From the NCBI RefSeq assembly GCF_900177765.1, contig NZ_FXWI01000005.1:62001-126000 (forward strand): a stretch of DNA of 64,000 nucleotides. Reading direction: 5' to 3'. The first letter of the stretch is position 1, and each line of letters opens with the position of its first letter. Made by a program: the position numbers and the translations under genes. This DNA is from Agreia sp. VKM Ac-1783. GTDB lineage: Bacteria > Actinomycetota > Actinomycetes > Actinomycetales > Microbacteriaceae. A model generated the notes under the pieces. It made no database searches, had not been told where the DNA came from, and saw nothing but the letters and a program-made list of their open reading frames with translations. Below, piece after piece: positions 8,941 to 17,401 of this stretch.

Positions 8941-9938
8941 GGCAGAGTCGAGAGTAGCTCGCGCAGGTGCTGCGGTCCAGCGATCGAGAGCATGCTCGGC
9001 GGGTCGGTGTAGGGGAACTGCAGCGCAACGACCCGTCCCTTTTGCACCGCCGACAGGGCGGAGACTCCGGGTGCGCTCATGAAGCTGTCGATCACGTCTT
9101 TCGGCTCGCCGCTCGAGTAGAGCAGCACGATGGTCGCCGGGTCACGCGAGATGATGTCCTCGATATTGGCGTCGAAGACCCGCTCTGTGGAGTCGGCGTA
9201 GACGTTGGTGAGCCCTGCCGCGGTGAACACCGGCGTGACCATGCTCGGGCCGCCGTAGGGCGAGAGCACGCTTCCTCCGGATGAGACGTAGAGGGCGGCG
9301 GCGGTGCCGGCATCCGGAGCATTCGAACCGAGGTTTGCCGAACCCTGCTCGACGACCTGCTCGGCCTTGTCGCTCTCACCGAGGAGGGTGCCGAGGGTGC
9401 GCACCTCGCTCCAGACACGACCGAAGGTCGCGGGCTTGCTCAGCTCTGGGCCGGGGTTGGCGCAGTAGGCGCTGGGCGTGTAGACGGCGATTCCGGCGGC
9501 GGCCAGGGCGGCTCGGTCGACCGCGTTCTCGGGCGCGATCACGAGATCGGGCTGGGCGCCGAGGATGCTCTCTTGCGACACGATCGACCCGCCGGTCGCG
9601 TTCTTCTCGGTCGAGAGCAGGTCGAGCGAAGCGAGGGTCGTGTAGGTGGAGTCTTCGTAGAGCCCCGGCTGCACAGCCGAGGTGAGGGCGACCACGCGGT
9701 CGACCGCGTCGAGCGCCTCGAGGTTGGGCAGGGAGTCGTTGTTCACGAGCACGATGCGCTTCGCTGGCGCCTTCAGAGTGACCTCCGACCCGCAGTTCTC
9801 GATGGTGATGGGTGCGTCGGCGGCACTCGTTGTGGAGACGCTGCTCGCCGTCGTGCTCACGCAGGCGCTCACGGCCGCGAGGGTAAGCGCGGCGATGGTG
9901 AGGGCCGCCGGCAGTCGCCGGAGGAGGGGTGTATTCAT
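8937..9938 (-). CDS. FecB/BtuF-type substrate-binding lipoprotein
   Basis: A 333-residue periplasmic-binding-like lipoprotein. The signal peptide ends in a lipobox with lipidated Cys26 (VSAC). The mature protein has the two-lobed PF01497 layout: APAKRIVLVNNDSLPNLEAL at the first lobe and ILGAQPDLVIAPEN before the linking helix. It lacks the His-rich loop of ZnuA proteins, so the ligand is more likely a chelate (zincophore, siderophore or corrinoid) than free zinc. It follows the permease after 19 bp and overlaps the ATPase. Confidence 0.9.
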
Positions 9939-9957
9939 CGGGTTCTTTCTAGATGGG

Positions 9958-11055
9958 TTACGGGGTGTGTGCTGACGAGGAGGGGGTGCGGAGCAAGAGG
10001 AGCAGAAAGGGGGCGCCGATGATTCCGGTGATCACGCCCACGGGAATCTCCTGGGGAGCGAATGCGGTTCTCGCCACGGTGTCGGCGGCGACAAGCAGGA
10101 TGGCGCCGAGAAGCGCAGAGATCGGCAGCACGACGCGGTGGCGGCCGCCCGCCAGTCGGCGCGCGAGATGGGGCACGACCAGGCCGATGAACCCCACGCC
10201 TCCGACCGCGGCGACGGTGACGCCGACCATCGCCGAGACGCCGACCATCACAGCGATGCGGGTGCGCTCGGGATCGATTCCCGCCGAGCGGGCGGAGTCG
10301 TCACCCGAGGCCAGCGCGTCGATCATCGGCGCGATCGCGATCAGGATGCCGATGCCGACGGCCGCGGTGACGGCTGCGGCCGCGAGGGCGGCCGGCTGCA
10401 CGGCGGCGAGCGAACCGAGCAGCCAGAAGAGCACCGAGCGCGCCGCCTCGGGAGAGTCGCTCGAGAATACGAGAAAGCTGGTGGCGGCGTTGAGCGCGTA
10501 GCCGACGGCGAGGCCGGCCAGCACCAGGCGCAGCGGACCGCGCCGGTTGGCTACGCCGGCCAGCATCAGAACGAGAAGCACGGCGCCGATGGCACCGGCG
10601 AGGGCCGCGCCGGAGAACAGCAGGGCACTTCCGCCGCCGATCACCAGAACGACGAGGGCGACACCGGTGGATGCGCCGGAGTTGAGTCCGAGCAGGTAGG
10701 GGTCGGCGAGGCTGTTGCGCACGAGCGCCTGCAGCACTGCTCCCGACACAGCGAGAACTGCACCGGCGACCAGGGCCATCGCCACACGCGGCAGCCGGGT
10801 CGCCCACACGATCTGCTGGGCGGAATCCGACCAGTCGCCGTGACCGGTCGAGAAGAGTCCGTCGCCGATGATGCCGACGACGCTCGCCGGGGCTATCGGC
10901 ACGGGGCCGATGCTGACCGCGACCAAGGCCGCAATGGTCGCTGCGCTCGCCAGGGCAGCGATCATCGCGGCGCCGCGTCGTCGACCACGTCTGATCGACG
11001 AGACGACCTGGCGCTGGGCGAGGCTCGTCATCCGTGAGGGGCTTTCGCTTCTCAC
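9958..11055 (-). CDS. FecCD-type ABC transporter permease
   Basis: A 365-residue inner-membrane permease with about ten hydrophobic segments. FecCD hallmarks include [36 protein letters not shown] and [15 protein letters not shown] (the ATPase-coupling region). The GTG at 11055 overlaps the rpmJ stop as GTGA, which I take as the start. An ATG at 11031 in the same frame is possible but has no Shine-Dalgarno sequence. It forms the importer together with the ATPase and lipoprotein downstream. Confidence 0.92.
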   Translation of the reverse strand: MRSESPSRMTSLAQRQVVSSIRRGRRRGAAMIAALASAATIAALVAVSIGPVPIAPASVVGIIGDGLFSTGHGDWSDSAQQIVWATRLPRVAMALVAGAVLAVSGAVLQALVRNSLADPYLLGLNSGASTGVALVVLVIGGGSALLFSGAALAGAIGAVLLVLMLAGVANRRGPLRLVLAGLAVGYALNAATSFLVFSSDSPEAARSVLFWLLGSLAAVQPAALAAAAVTAAVGIGILIAIAPMIDALASGDDSARSAGIDPERTRIAVMVGVSAMVGVTVAAVGGVGFIGLVVPHLARRLAGGRHRVVLPISALLGAILLVAADTVARTAFAPQEIPVGVITGIIGAPFLLLLLRTPSSSAHTP

Positions 11056-11174
11056 CCCTGGCGGGCTTTGAAGCGCGGGTTGAGCTTGTTGATCACGAAG
11101 ACACGACCGCGCCGTCTGACGACCTGCGAGCCGGGCATCTTCTTCATCGACTTGATCGAATTGCGGACCTTCAC
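11052..11174 (-). CDS. rpmJ: ribosomal protein bL36, zinc-independent form
   Basis: A 40-residue protein that begins [15 protein letters not shown] and ends [12 protein letters not shown]. Canonical bL36 binds zinc through three Cys and one His; here there are no cysteines at all, so this is the C-minus paralog made under zinc shortage to free zinc from ribosomes. GGAGG stands five bases before the GTG at 11174; an in-frame ATG at 11186 overlaps that Shine-Dalgarno sequence and is less likely. It is the first gene of a ten-gene run and lies just downstream of the proposed Zur box. Confidence 0.95.
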   Translation of the reverse strand: MKVRNSIKSMKKMPGSQVVRRRGRVFVINKLNPRFKARQG

Positions 11175-11186
11175 AGCCACCTCCAT

Positions 11187-11216
11187 TTGTTATTGAGAAC
11201 GATTCTCACATACAGT
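11187..11216 (+). promoter_or_regulatory. probable promoter of the CobW-like gene, leaderless
   Basis: TTGTTA (11187-11192) and TACAGT (11211-11216) are 18 bp apart, and the ATG at 11225 begins 8 bases after the -10 box. Transcription would therefore start at or next to the ATG, giving a leaderless mRNA; no Shine-Dalgarno sequence is present. The Zur-like palindrome fills the spacer, so bound repressor would block polymerase. The match is partial and the divergent rpmJ promoter could not be placed with confidence. Confidence 0.4.
11194..11208. promoter_or_regulatory. putative Zur box between rpmJ and the CobW-like gene
   Basis: TGAGAACGATTCTCA is a palindrome with 6-bp arms around a 3-bp centre. 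It closely follows the actinobacterial Zur operator reported as TGAAAATGATTTTCA. It lies in the 50-bp gap between divergent rpmJ and COG0523-type genes, both classic Zur targets, so Zur is preferred over the related Fur-family regulators. One site could control both directions. Confidence 0.8.
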
Positions 11217-11224
11217 AACTCACT

Positions 11225-12304
11225 ATGAATGAGTCCTCCGACCGCCGACCGATCACCCGTATCGCTGGCCTCGCCGTCACGCTCGTCTCGTCGAGCGATC
11301 GGCTCCGGGCCGAGCGGGTCGCCGCCATCCTCAGCGGCTGTACCGTCTCGGAGTCTCCGGCCGAGCTCGATGTCGGAGGCGACGACGACTCCACGTTCGC
11401 CGTCGAGCTCGCCGAGCAACTCGCATCCGACTACGACGACGGCCTCACGGGCAACACCGTGGTGGTGCTGGAGTCGAGCGCCGACATCGTCGAGATCGCG
11501 CTGGTGCTCGAGCACATGCTCGAGAGTCGTCGACCGCGCGTGCCCGTAGGCATTCGCGACGTGGTGGCGGTGACCTCGGTGCGCGAGGTGGGGCAGCAGC
11601 TCCTCGGCTGGGCCGCAGGAAAGTCTGCGCCGGCAGACGACTTCACCTCGCCGGGGCGGTTGGCCTCGCGCCTGGAGTTCGCCAGCATGATCGTGCTGAC
11701 CGATGCGCCCAACGGGGCTGCCGCCGACGACACGCGGCTCGTCCTGGCGCTTCTCGAACGGCTGGCGCCATCGGCTCTTATGCTGACGCCCTTAGACGTG
11801 GCGCACGCGCGGCAGTTGTCAGGGCTGCTGGTGCGCGGACGCGCTCGCCGACTCGGAGCGTCGATGGGCTGGCAGCGGGAGCTCGCGGAGGGTGCGCCCG
11901 CGCATCCGGTGTCTGCGTGTTCGACGTTCGTGTTCCGCGATCCGCGACCGTTTCATCCGGGTCGGTTGCACGCCGCCGTCACGCTGCGGCTGACCCCCGA
12001 GAACGTCGGATGCATCGCGCGCTCGCGAGGGTTCGTTCGGCTGGCGACGCGCGGCGGCCGGGTCGGGTCGTGGGCGACCGCGGGCAATGTGCTCGACCTC
12101 GAGCCGACCGAGATGCTGAGCTGGAGTGCGGACTCGCCGATCGGGCAGGAGATCGTGTTCTTCGGTCCAGGTCTCGACGAGACTGCCCTCGAAGCGGTGT
12201 TGTCGGAGTGCCTGCTGACGACCGAGGAGTTGGCGGCGGGGCCCGAGGAGTGGGCTCGCTACCCTGACCCGTTCCCTGAGTGGATGGTCGAGCACCACCA
12301 CTGA
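11225..12304 (+). CDS. CobW C-terminal-domain protein lacking the GTPase P-loop
   Basis: A 359-residue member or offshoot of COG0523. The second half carries a recognisable CobW C-terminal domain (FHPGRLHAAVTLRLTP ... GFVRLATRGGRVGSWATAG). The first half keeps the spacing of a CobW G-domain (LAVTLVSSSDRLRAERVAAIL), but there is no Walker A GxxxxGK(S/T), no CxCC metal motif and no NKxD, so GTP binding as known is unlikely. It ends HHH, a possible metal ligand. It sits divergent from rpmJ over the Zur box. A role in zinc allocation is inferred from context; the mechanism must differ from that of zinc-transferring GTPases. Confidence 0.75.
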   Translation: MNESSDRRPITRIAGLAVTLVSSSDRLRAERVAAILSGCTVSESPAELDVGGDDDSTFAVELAEQLASDYDDGLTGNTVVVLESSADIVEIALVLEHMLESRRPRVPVGIRDVVAVTSVREVGQQLLGWAAGKSAPADDFTSPGRLASRLEFASMIVLTDAPNGAAADDTRLVLALLERLAPSALMLTPLDVAHARQLSGLLVRGRARRLGASMGWQRELAEGAPAHPVSACSTFVFRDPRPFHPGRLHAAVTLRLTPENVGCIARSRGFVRLATRGGRVGSWATAGNVLDLEPTEMLSWSADSPIGQEIVFFGPGLDETALEAVLSECLLTTEELAAGPEEWARYPDPFPEWMVEHHH

Positions 12305-12350
12305 GGTGCGGCGCTGCGGCGGGCTCGTGGTGGCTGGGCTGGTGGGCTGT

Positions 12351-12427
12351 GCTGCAACTCAGGAAGAACTGGCTTTCGGGGTGCAGAAGTGCCCGATTTC
12401 GGTCGATTCTCCTGAATTAGAGCGGCG
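12351..12427. repeat. 75-bp palindromic intergenic repeat, copy B
   Basis: Complete copy between two convergent genes (the CobW-like gene and the HAD gene). Left end CAACTCAGGAAGAAC, central GTGCAGAAGTGCCCGATTTC, right end TTCTCCTGAATTAGAGCGG. It is closest to copies C, G and H. Confidence 0.85.
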
Positions 12428-12461
12428 CTGCGGCGCCGGCAGGCGCCGTCGTAGCCACGTG

Positions 12462-13088
12462 TCAGCCCAGAGCGGCGGTCAGCTGGGCGAGCGAGTCGAG
12501 GCGAATGTCGGCGAGCTGTGCTTCCTCGCGTTGAGAGTGGATATAGCCCCAGGGGCCGCGACGAATAAACGCAGTGCGCATGCCCAGGTGGCGCGCGGGC
12601 AGAATGTCGTTGTCTAGGCGGTCGCCCACATAGAGGATGGCGTCGGGATTCAGGTCAGCGCGCTCCGCGATCCGAGAGAAGAACTCCAGTGACGGTTTTG
12701 CGACACCCCACTCGGCTGACGATGCGACGAAGTCAGCCTCGAACCCCAACGTGTGCAGCTGCGTGACGGCGCCGGCCGGCTGATTCCCTGCTATACCGAC
12801 GAGAAGCCCGGCGGCGCGGGCCGCGTGGAGGCAGGGCGTCGCGTCGGCGTAGAGGTCGTCGCGCTCGATCTGCACCACGACAGTGGGCGGCTCGACGTCG
12901 AGGATGTCCCAGACCCGCCGATGATCCTGGCCTCGTTCAATGAGTGCTCCCAGAGCGCCCATCAATGCAAACGGAGTGACCCCCACGTTTAAGGCCCGGA
13001 GGGACCATGCTCGCGACTCGTCGACCAGCGTCTCGCCGACGTCGAAGACGATCGCCTGCACGTCTGCCGGAAGCATGATCTTGTCCAT
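12462..13088 (-). CDS. HAD family hydrolase
   Basis: A 208-residue haloacid-dehalogenase-fold phosphatase. Motif I is DVGET with nucleophile Asp16, although the usual second Asp (DxD) is replaced by Gly18-Glu19 as in several YjjG/HAD-IA proteins. Motif II is the NQ segment in VGIAGNQPAGA (a Thr/Ser variant). Motif III Lys is in GVAKPSLEFF, and motif IV is ILYVGDRLDNDILPA. A cap domain lies between motifs I and II. Substrate unknown. It is flanked on both sides by copies of the interspersed repeat. Confidence 0.85.
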   Translation of the reverse strand: MDKIMLPADVQAIVFDVGETLVDESRAWSLRALNVGVTPFALMGALGALIERGQDHRRVWDILDVEPPTVVVQIERDDLYADATPCLHAARAAGLLVGIAGNQPAGAVTQLHTLGFEADFVASSAEWGVAKPSLEFFSRIAERADLNPDAILYVGDRLDNDILPARHLGMRTAFIRRGPWGYIHSQREEAQLADIRLDSLAQLTAALG

Positions 13089-13121
13089 GACTCACATTGT
13101 CTCGTGTCGCTGACGGCGTGC

Positions 13122-13197
13122 CGCAACTCAGGAAGAACCGGCCCTCGGCGTGCAGAACTGCCCGATTTCGGCCGATTCTCCTGAACTAGAGCGGCGC
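13122..13197. repeat. 75-bp palindromic intergenic repeat, copy C
   Basis: Complete copy between the divergent HAD gene and the membrane protein at 13230. The arms CAGGAAGAACCGGCC and GGCCGATTCTCCTG pair imperfectly (one bulge, one mismatch). The centre GTGCAGAACTGCCCGATTTC is shared with copy B almost exactly. Confidence 0.85.
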
Positions 13198-13229
13198 ACG
13201 TCACCTATCGTCGCTGGCATTCGTGGGCG

Positions 13230-13685
13230 GTGTGGCTTAATCGGGAGATGGATACCCTCGCGATGTGGGCCGGCACCATCGGAGCCTGGTTGCTCTTTGC
13301 GGGGCCTCTGTTTCAGGGGTCGCTCGAACTCTGGGAGGTCGCTCGCACCGGTCCGGCGTGGCCCGACCGCAAGCGAATCGACAAAGCCCTCTGGTTGGTG
13401 CCGCCCGTCATGTACTTTGTGCAGCGCGCTCGCTTCAGACGCAGCGGCACAGCGGCGGCAGACGTGACGAGTTCGTTCTCCAACCGTGCCTCGGGCTGGT
13501 TCGCGGTGGCCATCGGAGGACTGCTCGTCGCGGTCAAAGAAACGTGGGAACTTGCAGAGCGATATGAGCTGTCGCCGGTCGCCTACTGGTCGATCGTGGT
13601 CGTTGTACTTCTCGTGTCGCAGCTGAATGTGACCGTTCGGATGCTCCGCCTCAGTAGAGAGCCTGCTGCTGGCGGTTCCTCCTGA
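13230..13685 (+). CDS. hypothetical membrane protein
   Basis: A 151-residue protein not assigned to a family. It has three hydrophobic segments: about 12-30, 88-106 and 122-142 (WSIVVVVLLVSQLNVTV). The basic loop between the first two (RARFRR) should be cytoplasmic. I take the GTG at 13230 with GGGCGGT just before it; an ATG at 13248 (MDTLAMWAG) is the alternative. The stop codon TGA lies inside a partial copy of the interspersed repeat, so the last residues (GGSS) may be a truncation product. Function unknown. Confidence 0.65.
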   Translation: MWLNREMDTLAMWAGTIGAWLLFAGPLFQGSLELWEVARTGPAWPDRKRIDKALWLVPPVMYFVQRARFRRSGTAAADVTSSFSNRASGWFAVAIGGLLVAVKETWELAERYELSPVAYWSIVVVVLLVSQLNVTVRMLRLSREPAAGGSS

Positions 13686-13696
13686 ATTAGAGCGGC
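13677..13696. repeat. partial copy D (right end only) of the palindromic repeat
   Basis: TCCTCCTGAATTAGAGCGGC matches the right terminus of copies B, C and H. The left arm and centre are absent. It overlaps the end of the preceding reading frame and supplies its TGA stop. Confidence 0.6.
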
Positions 13697-13708
13697 AGGG
13701 CGCGATCG

Positions 13709-14158
13709 TCAGGAGTTCGAGTGTGCGGCCATCTCGTCGAGGTGATCGAGCACGTCGACGAATGTGCGTTGGCTATCCGTGAGCCGAGATCTCGTGATGG
13801 CCATGACGTCGGCCATATTTCCTCCCGGCACCTCGACGAGGGGCTCGCCCTCGCGGATCACTCTCCACTGGCTTCCGGGAATCGACTGGATGACGACATC
13901 GCCGAAGTACATCGCCATCGCCTCGTCGAGTCCCTCGGGAAGAGTGGCTATGGACGCATCGAACGCCGCCAGCCCTGCGCGGCTCACTTCGAGGTTCATC
14001 CCGATCTGGTCGGCGGCATCGATGAGTGCGTCGTATCCGCCCACGTCTGTGATCGGCACTCCCGCCGGCTGGTCGGTTGGTGCTGCTCTATAGCTTGCGT
14101 AGCGTCGGGCCATGCCGGACGGAAGCGTCTGAGTGGCCTGTCGATGTGACCGATTCAT
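13709..14158 (-). CDS. hypothetical protein
   Basis: A 149-residue soluble protein I cannot assign. It contains a compact segment GYDALIDAADQIGMNLEVSRAG followed by a likely beta-rich part (MYFGDVVIQSIPGSQWRVIREGEPLVEVPGG) and a C-terminal helix with acidic residues ending AAHSNS. No signal peptide is seen. The segment MYFGDVVI...WRV resembles small actinobacterial domains that follow an aspartate-rich helix, but this is only a resemblance. It is convergent with the membrane protein and divergent from the GyrB-like gene. The first in-frame ATG was used; Met16 is another possibility. Confidence 0.6.
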   Translation of the reverse strand: MNRSHRQATQTLPSGMARRYASYRAAPTDQPAGVPITDVGGYDALIDAADQIGMNLEVSRAGLAAFDASIATLPEGLDEAMAMYFGDVVIQSIPGSQWRVIREGEPLVEVPGGNMADVMAITRSRLTDSQRTFVDVLDHLDEMAAHSNS

Positions 14159-14261
14159 CTATCCACCATCTGTCGGTTTTAGTGTCATGTCAAGCTGCGC
14201 TTATCGCCTCTGCGGTGTCGCCGGTTCTCAGGGGTCAGGACTCTCGTCGCCATAATTGGTC

Positions 14262-14894
14262 ATGGCGAATTCTCCTCGTGAGTCCTGGTTGGCAACGACT
14301 CATGCGTGGGCCGACGAAGTCGATCTGGAGCATCTGGACGCGGCTCGACAACTCGTCGGTTCCGTCGGCTCTTCCGAACTCATGCACATGGTGCTCGAGG
14401 TCGTGGCATACGCCGACGACGAAGCCGCCGATCAACAGCGAATCGCTCACGTTCTCATCGAGGTGGCTGACGATCAGATCAGCGTTGCCGACGACGGGCG
14501 TGGAACCAATACTCGGCGCGATGCAGACGGCAGAGCGGTGAGGAAGCCGGTCATGGCGACGAAAGACATACGTTTCTTCGAAAGACGAGACGCTCCGGCG
14601 CTCCCCGATGGTGAACCGCGTCGGGGCATGTCTGCCGTAGCGGCAGTGTGTGAGCGGCTTGTTCATGAGAACCGGCGGCACGACGGTGCGTGGTCTCAGA
14701 CATACGAGCGCGGAGTCCCCACATCTGCCCTCGAGAACGTGGAGCGGCAGGGCGGGACGGGGACGGTCGTGCGACTGTCGCATCTCGACCGACGGGCAGT
14801 CGCAGATCTCGACGTGGACCGGCTCCGATCGTTGCTCGCTGCCTTCCCGAACGTCGAGGTCGTCGTCCGATCGTTCAGCGAGTCGCTCGAATAA
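14262..14894 (+). CDS. stand-alone, degenerate gyrase-B-type GHKL ATPase domain protein
   Basis: A 210-residue protein that covers only the ATP-binding domain of a GyrB/ParE subunit. Aligned motifs: the N-box region LEVVAYADDEAAD (GyrB normally EVVDNxxDEA, so the Mg-ligating Asn is lost); the G1 box DDGRGTNTRRD (normally DNGRGIPV); and a G2-like segment GEPRRGMSAVAAVCERL matching the GyrB lid before VVNALS. The toprim and transducer domains are absent. Such short paralogs occur in actinobacteria as ATP-binding proteins of unknown role. The start is ATG at 14262; TTG at 14256 is also in frame. The 3' end overlaps the convergent epimerase gene by 20 bp. Confidence 0.7.
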   Translation: MANSPRESWLATTHAWADEVDLEHLDAARQLVGSVGSSELMHMVLEVVAYADDEAADQQRIAHVLIEVADDQISVADDGRGTNTRRDADGRAVRKPVMATKDIRFFERRDAPALPDGEPRRGMSAVAAVCERLVHENRRHDGAWSQTYERGVPTSALENVERQGGTGTVVRLSHLDRRAVADLDVDRLRSLLAAFPNVEVVVRSFSESLE

Positions 14895-15846
14895 TCGCCT
14901 GCTCGTCGACTGCGCTGAGCCCCGCCCGGCGCTCGCGGTCGACGCCCCGTGCGACCTCATCGGCATGCACGCGCGACAGCGTCTCGTGAAGCGATCGCCG
15001 GATGCCGGATGCCAGGTAGGCGGCTCCGGAACGCTGAGCAAAGGCCGCGTCGCTGAGCGGAAGCCACAGGGGGAGCGACCTGGGCCCGGCCCAGTAGTTC
15101 ACCTCGTGAGTGAGCAGCGCCTCGTCGTCGACCTCGACGAGTTCGCCGTCGTAGCCAGCCACCGTCGCTGCAGCGCGCAAGAACTCCGCCATGGGCAGTG
15201 CCTCTCCGACAGCATTCACCACGCCCGACAACCGAGTATGCCCGGCGCGCTCGATCCACGAGGCGAGGTCGGAGACGTCGATCGCCTGCACAAATCGACC
15301 CGCCGTCGTGGGGACGAGCGCAGGGCCCGTGCGGCTGAACCGTGCCGGCCAGTACCCGTAGCGATCGCTCGGGTCGCCGGGGCCGACGATCAGTCCCGGA
15401 CGAGCGACGAGCAGGCGGTCGCCGAGGTGCTCGAGGCTCAGGCGCTCCGCGGCGACCTTCGCGTCCGCGTAGTCCGAGGTGTCGCGGGGCTCCACGACGG
15501 CGGCCGACTCGTCGGCATCCGGTTCATCGTTTCGGCTGTAGACCGAGACGCTCGACACGAGCGTCCAGTGCGCCGCGTTCGACGCGAGGGCATCGAGGGC
15601 TGGGCCGACGAGTCTCGGGTCATACGAGAGCTCGATCACGTCGTCCCACTCGTCGGTCGCATCGTCGTACGCCTGTGGCGACATGCGATCGGCTGGCACG
15701 AGATGCGCACCATCAGGAGCCGACCCCGATTCGCCCCGAGCGAGGCAGGTGACCTCTGCTCCCTCGGCCACCGCCCGCTGCGCGATCTCGCGCCCAAGCC
15801 ATCCCGTTCCGCCCAGTACAAGCACTCGTCGCATGGGGCTAGTCAA
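14875..15846 (-). CDS. NAD-dependent epimerase/dehydratase family reductase
   Basis: A 323-residue extended-SDR or atypical-SDR protein. The dinucleotide motif GGTGWLG appears near residues 12-18, with a probable NADP-binding strand (VTCLARG). The catalytic region reads SSVSVYSRN ... SDYADAKVAAE, where Tyr-x-x-x-Lys is present as YADAK. C-terminal segments resemble isoflavone-reductase-like epimerases that act on a bound metabolite. The start could be ATG at 15846 or the ATG at 15834 (MRRVLVLGGTG). Substrate unknown. Confidence 0.85.
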   Translation of the reverse strand: MTSPMRRVLVLGGTGWLGREIAQRAVAEGAEVTCLARGESGSAPDGAHLVPADRMSPQAYDDATDEWDDVIELSYDPRLVGPALDALASNAAHWTLVSSVSVYSRNDEPDADESAAVVEPRDTSDYADAKVAAERLSLEHLGDRLLVARPGLIVGPGDPSDRYGYWPARFSRTGPALVPTTAGRFVQAIDVSDLASWIERAGHTRLSGVVNAVGEALPMAEFLRAAATVAGYDGELVEVDDEALLTHEVNYWAGPRSLPLWLPLSDAAFAQRSGAAYLASGIRRSLHETLSRVHADEVARGVDRERRAGLSAVDEQAIIRATR

Positions 15847-15960
15847 GCGTGCGGGGCGACCTCGCGTAGTGGGCTTCGCTGGGGGCGCAATCCGCGACGA
15901 TAGTGCGCGCCGTCAGGTCGTCACGACGACGTGCTGCCGCGGTTGGTGAGCAGGCGCTCG

Positions 15961-16034
15961 CTTCAATGCAGGAAAAACGGGGTGTCTACGTTCGAATTAG
16001 CCCGATCGGGGTCGTTTTTCCTGATTTGGGGCGG
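15961..16034. repeat. 75-bp palindromic intergenic repeat, copy E
   Basis: Complete but divergent copy between two divergent genes. The arms CAGGAAAAACG and CGTTTTTCCTG pair perfectly over 11 bp. The centre (GTTCGAATTAGCCCGATCGG) differs from other copies. Arm changes relative to copy A preserve pairing. Confidence 0.75.
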
Positions 16035-16127
16035 CCGCCACGAGGGAGCTTGCCCGAGTCTTGAAGCCCACTCGATAGGGTCGATGGAAGGCACGAAAGA
16101 CGGTGGCCGGTCTGACGGAGGAGTTCG

Positions 16128-16796
16128 ATGACTCGGTGGAGATGGCGTTACGCCTTCTGGTATCTACTGCTGATTCCGCTGATCGTCCCCCTGTCCGTGG
16201 TTGCCGGATGGGTCGTGAAGAACTCGTCTCGTATGGCGGATCCGCCCGACTACCCGCTGTCGGCGAACCTCTTCCTCGGCACAGTGGTCATCGTGCCCAT
16301 CGTGATCTTCCTGTTCATCTACGAGGCGAGGGCTGCCCGGCGCTTCGCGGCAATTCGCGCGCAGTTTCCTCGAGCGGTCGTGGTGGAGTTCGGTGTCAGC
16401 CGTGAACTGCGAGCTGCGTTGCAGCAGCTTCTCGGTCGACGATTGGCCGGGCCTGTTCTGGCGTCGATGGTCGTCGTCGTGTCCGAAACAGCGATCGGTC
16501 TGCACCGCCGTGCCGACCCGACGACACCCGAGATCGTTCTGCGTTGGAGTTCGATCGGTCGGGTCGCCGTCGTGCGCGAAAGAAGAACGATCGATGTCGT
16601 CGTCGAGATCCTCCGGTCGAGCACATCAGAGAGCAACGCTCAATCCGACTCGCTGATCATCAACCTGCCCGTGGCGCTCAACCACTCACCGAGCCCACGG
16701 CAGTACGCGGGTCGCCGCGAGGTGCTCGAATCGGCGCTCGACGGCATCGCGTCGTGGCGCGAGCACCGCTTCGTGGCCGGAGATGCTCGGATATGA
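16128..16796 (+). CDS. hypothetical membrane protein
   Basis: A 222-residue protein with two strong N-terminal membrane segments (about 9-28 and 48-66), then a basic region (EARAARRFAAIRAQFPRA) and a cytoplasmic domain of alternating beta-strands (RAVVVEFGVSREL, LASMVVVVSETAIGLHRRAD, IVLRWSSIGRVAVVRE). This layout resembles the bPH-type (PH-like) domain of small actinobacterial membrane proteins, but I cannot confirm it. Its stop overlaps the next start as ATGA, so the two proteins are made together. Confidence 0.7.
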   Translation: MTRWRWRYAFWYLLLIPLIVPLSVVAGWVVKNSSRMADPPDYPLSANLFLGTVVIVPIVIFLFIYEARAARRFAAIRAQFPRAVVVEFGVSRELRAALQQLLGRRLAGPVLASMVVVVSETAIGLHRRADPTTPEIVLRWSSIGRVAVVRERRTIDVVVEILRSSTSESNAQSDSLIINLPVALNHSPSPRQYAGRREVLESALDGIASWREHRFVAGDARI

Positions 16797-17389
16797 GCGC
16801 CCTCCCTCCCCTTCCGTCGATTCGCAAGCCACCCCCAAGGTTGCCCGCGTGGCCGGTCTGGGTGCTCTTCGTCGTCATGCTCATTCCCGGTACCATCGCT
16901 CTCGCCCTGCTCGGTGTCAACAAAGATGCCGCAGCGAACGGCCTCGATTTTCAACGCGATGCGATCGGCCACAGCGTCGTGCTCACGGGGACCTTGACGA
17001 GCGTCGACACGACCTCGGGCTTGCCCAAGACCACGAGCTACTACGAGGTCGCGATTCCGGATGCCGACGGCGGCCCCGGCGACATCGTCACGTTCGCCGG
17101 CGGCGAGCAGTGGGGCTTCCCGCCATCGAAGGACTACCCGGCCGAGCGGTCTTTTCTCGTGGTCACCGACGACCCGCCGCGAGTGGTCAAGCAGGGGCCC
17201 GTCGACAGCGTCGAGCCGGTGACCGACGAGACGGTGCGCGAGGCCGAAGGCGCCATGACGATCGCTCAGACGGTGTGGGTTGTGGGCATCGTCTTTTTCT
17301 GGATCTTCGCGGTGGGGCTCCCCGTGCTCGGGACCGTGCTCGCGGTGCGCAGACATCGAACGCGCCCCGGGGTCGTTCCACGCATCTAG
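16793..17389 (+). CDS. hypothetical membrane protein with extracytoplasmic DUF3592-like domain
   Basis: A 198-residue protein with membrane segments at about 20-42 and 158-182 enclosing an extracytoplasmic domain. That domain has the pattern VVLTGTLTSVDTTSGLPKTTSYYEVAIPDADG, which recalls the DUF3592 family (short beta domains between two helices). Translation is coupled to the upstream membrane protein by an ATGA overlap, so they may form a two-component membrane complex. Function unknown. Confidence 0.7.
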   Translation: MSALPPLPSIRKPPPRLPAWPVWVLFVVMLIPGTIALALLGVNKDAAANGLDFQRDAIGHSVVLTGTLTSVDTTSGLPKTTSYYEVAIPDADGGPGDIVTFAGGEQWGFPPSKDYPAERSFLVVTDDPPRVVKQGPVDSVEPVTDETVREAEGAMTIAQTVWVVGIVFFWIFAVGLPVLGTVLAVRRHRTRPGVVPRI

Positions 17390-17401
17390 TGCGTCGCGAA
17401 C

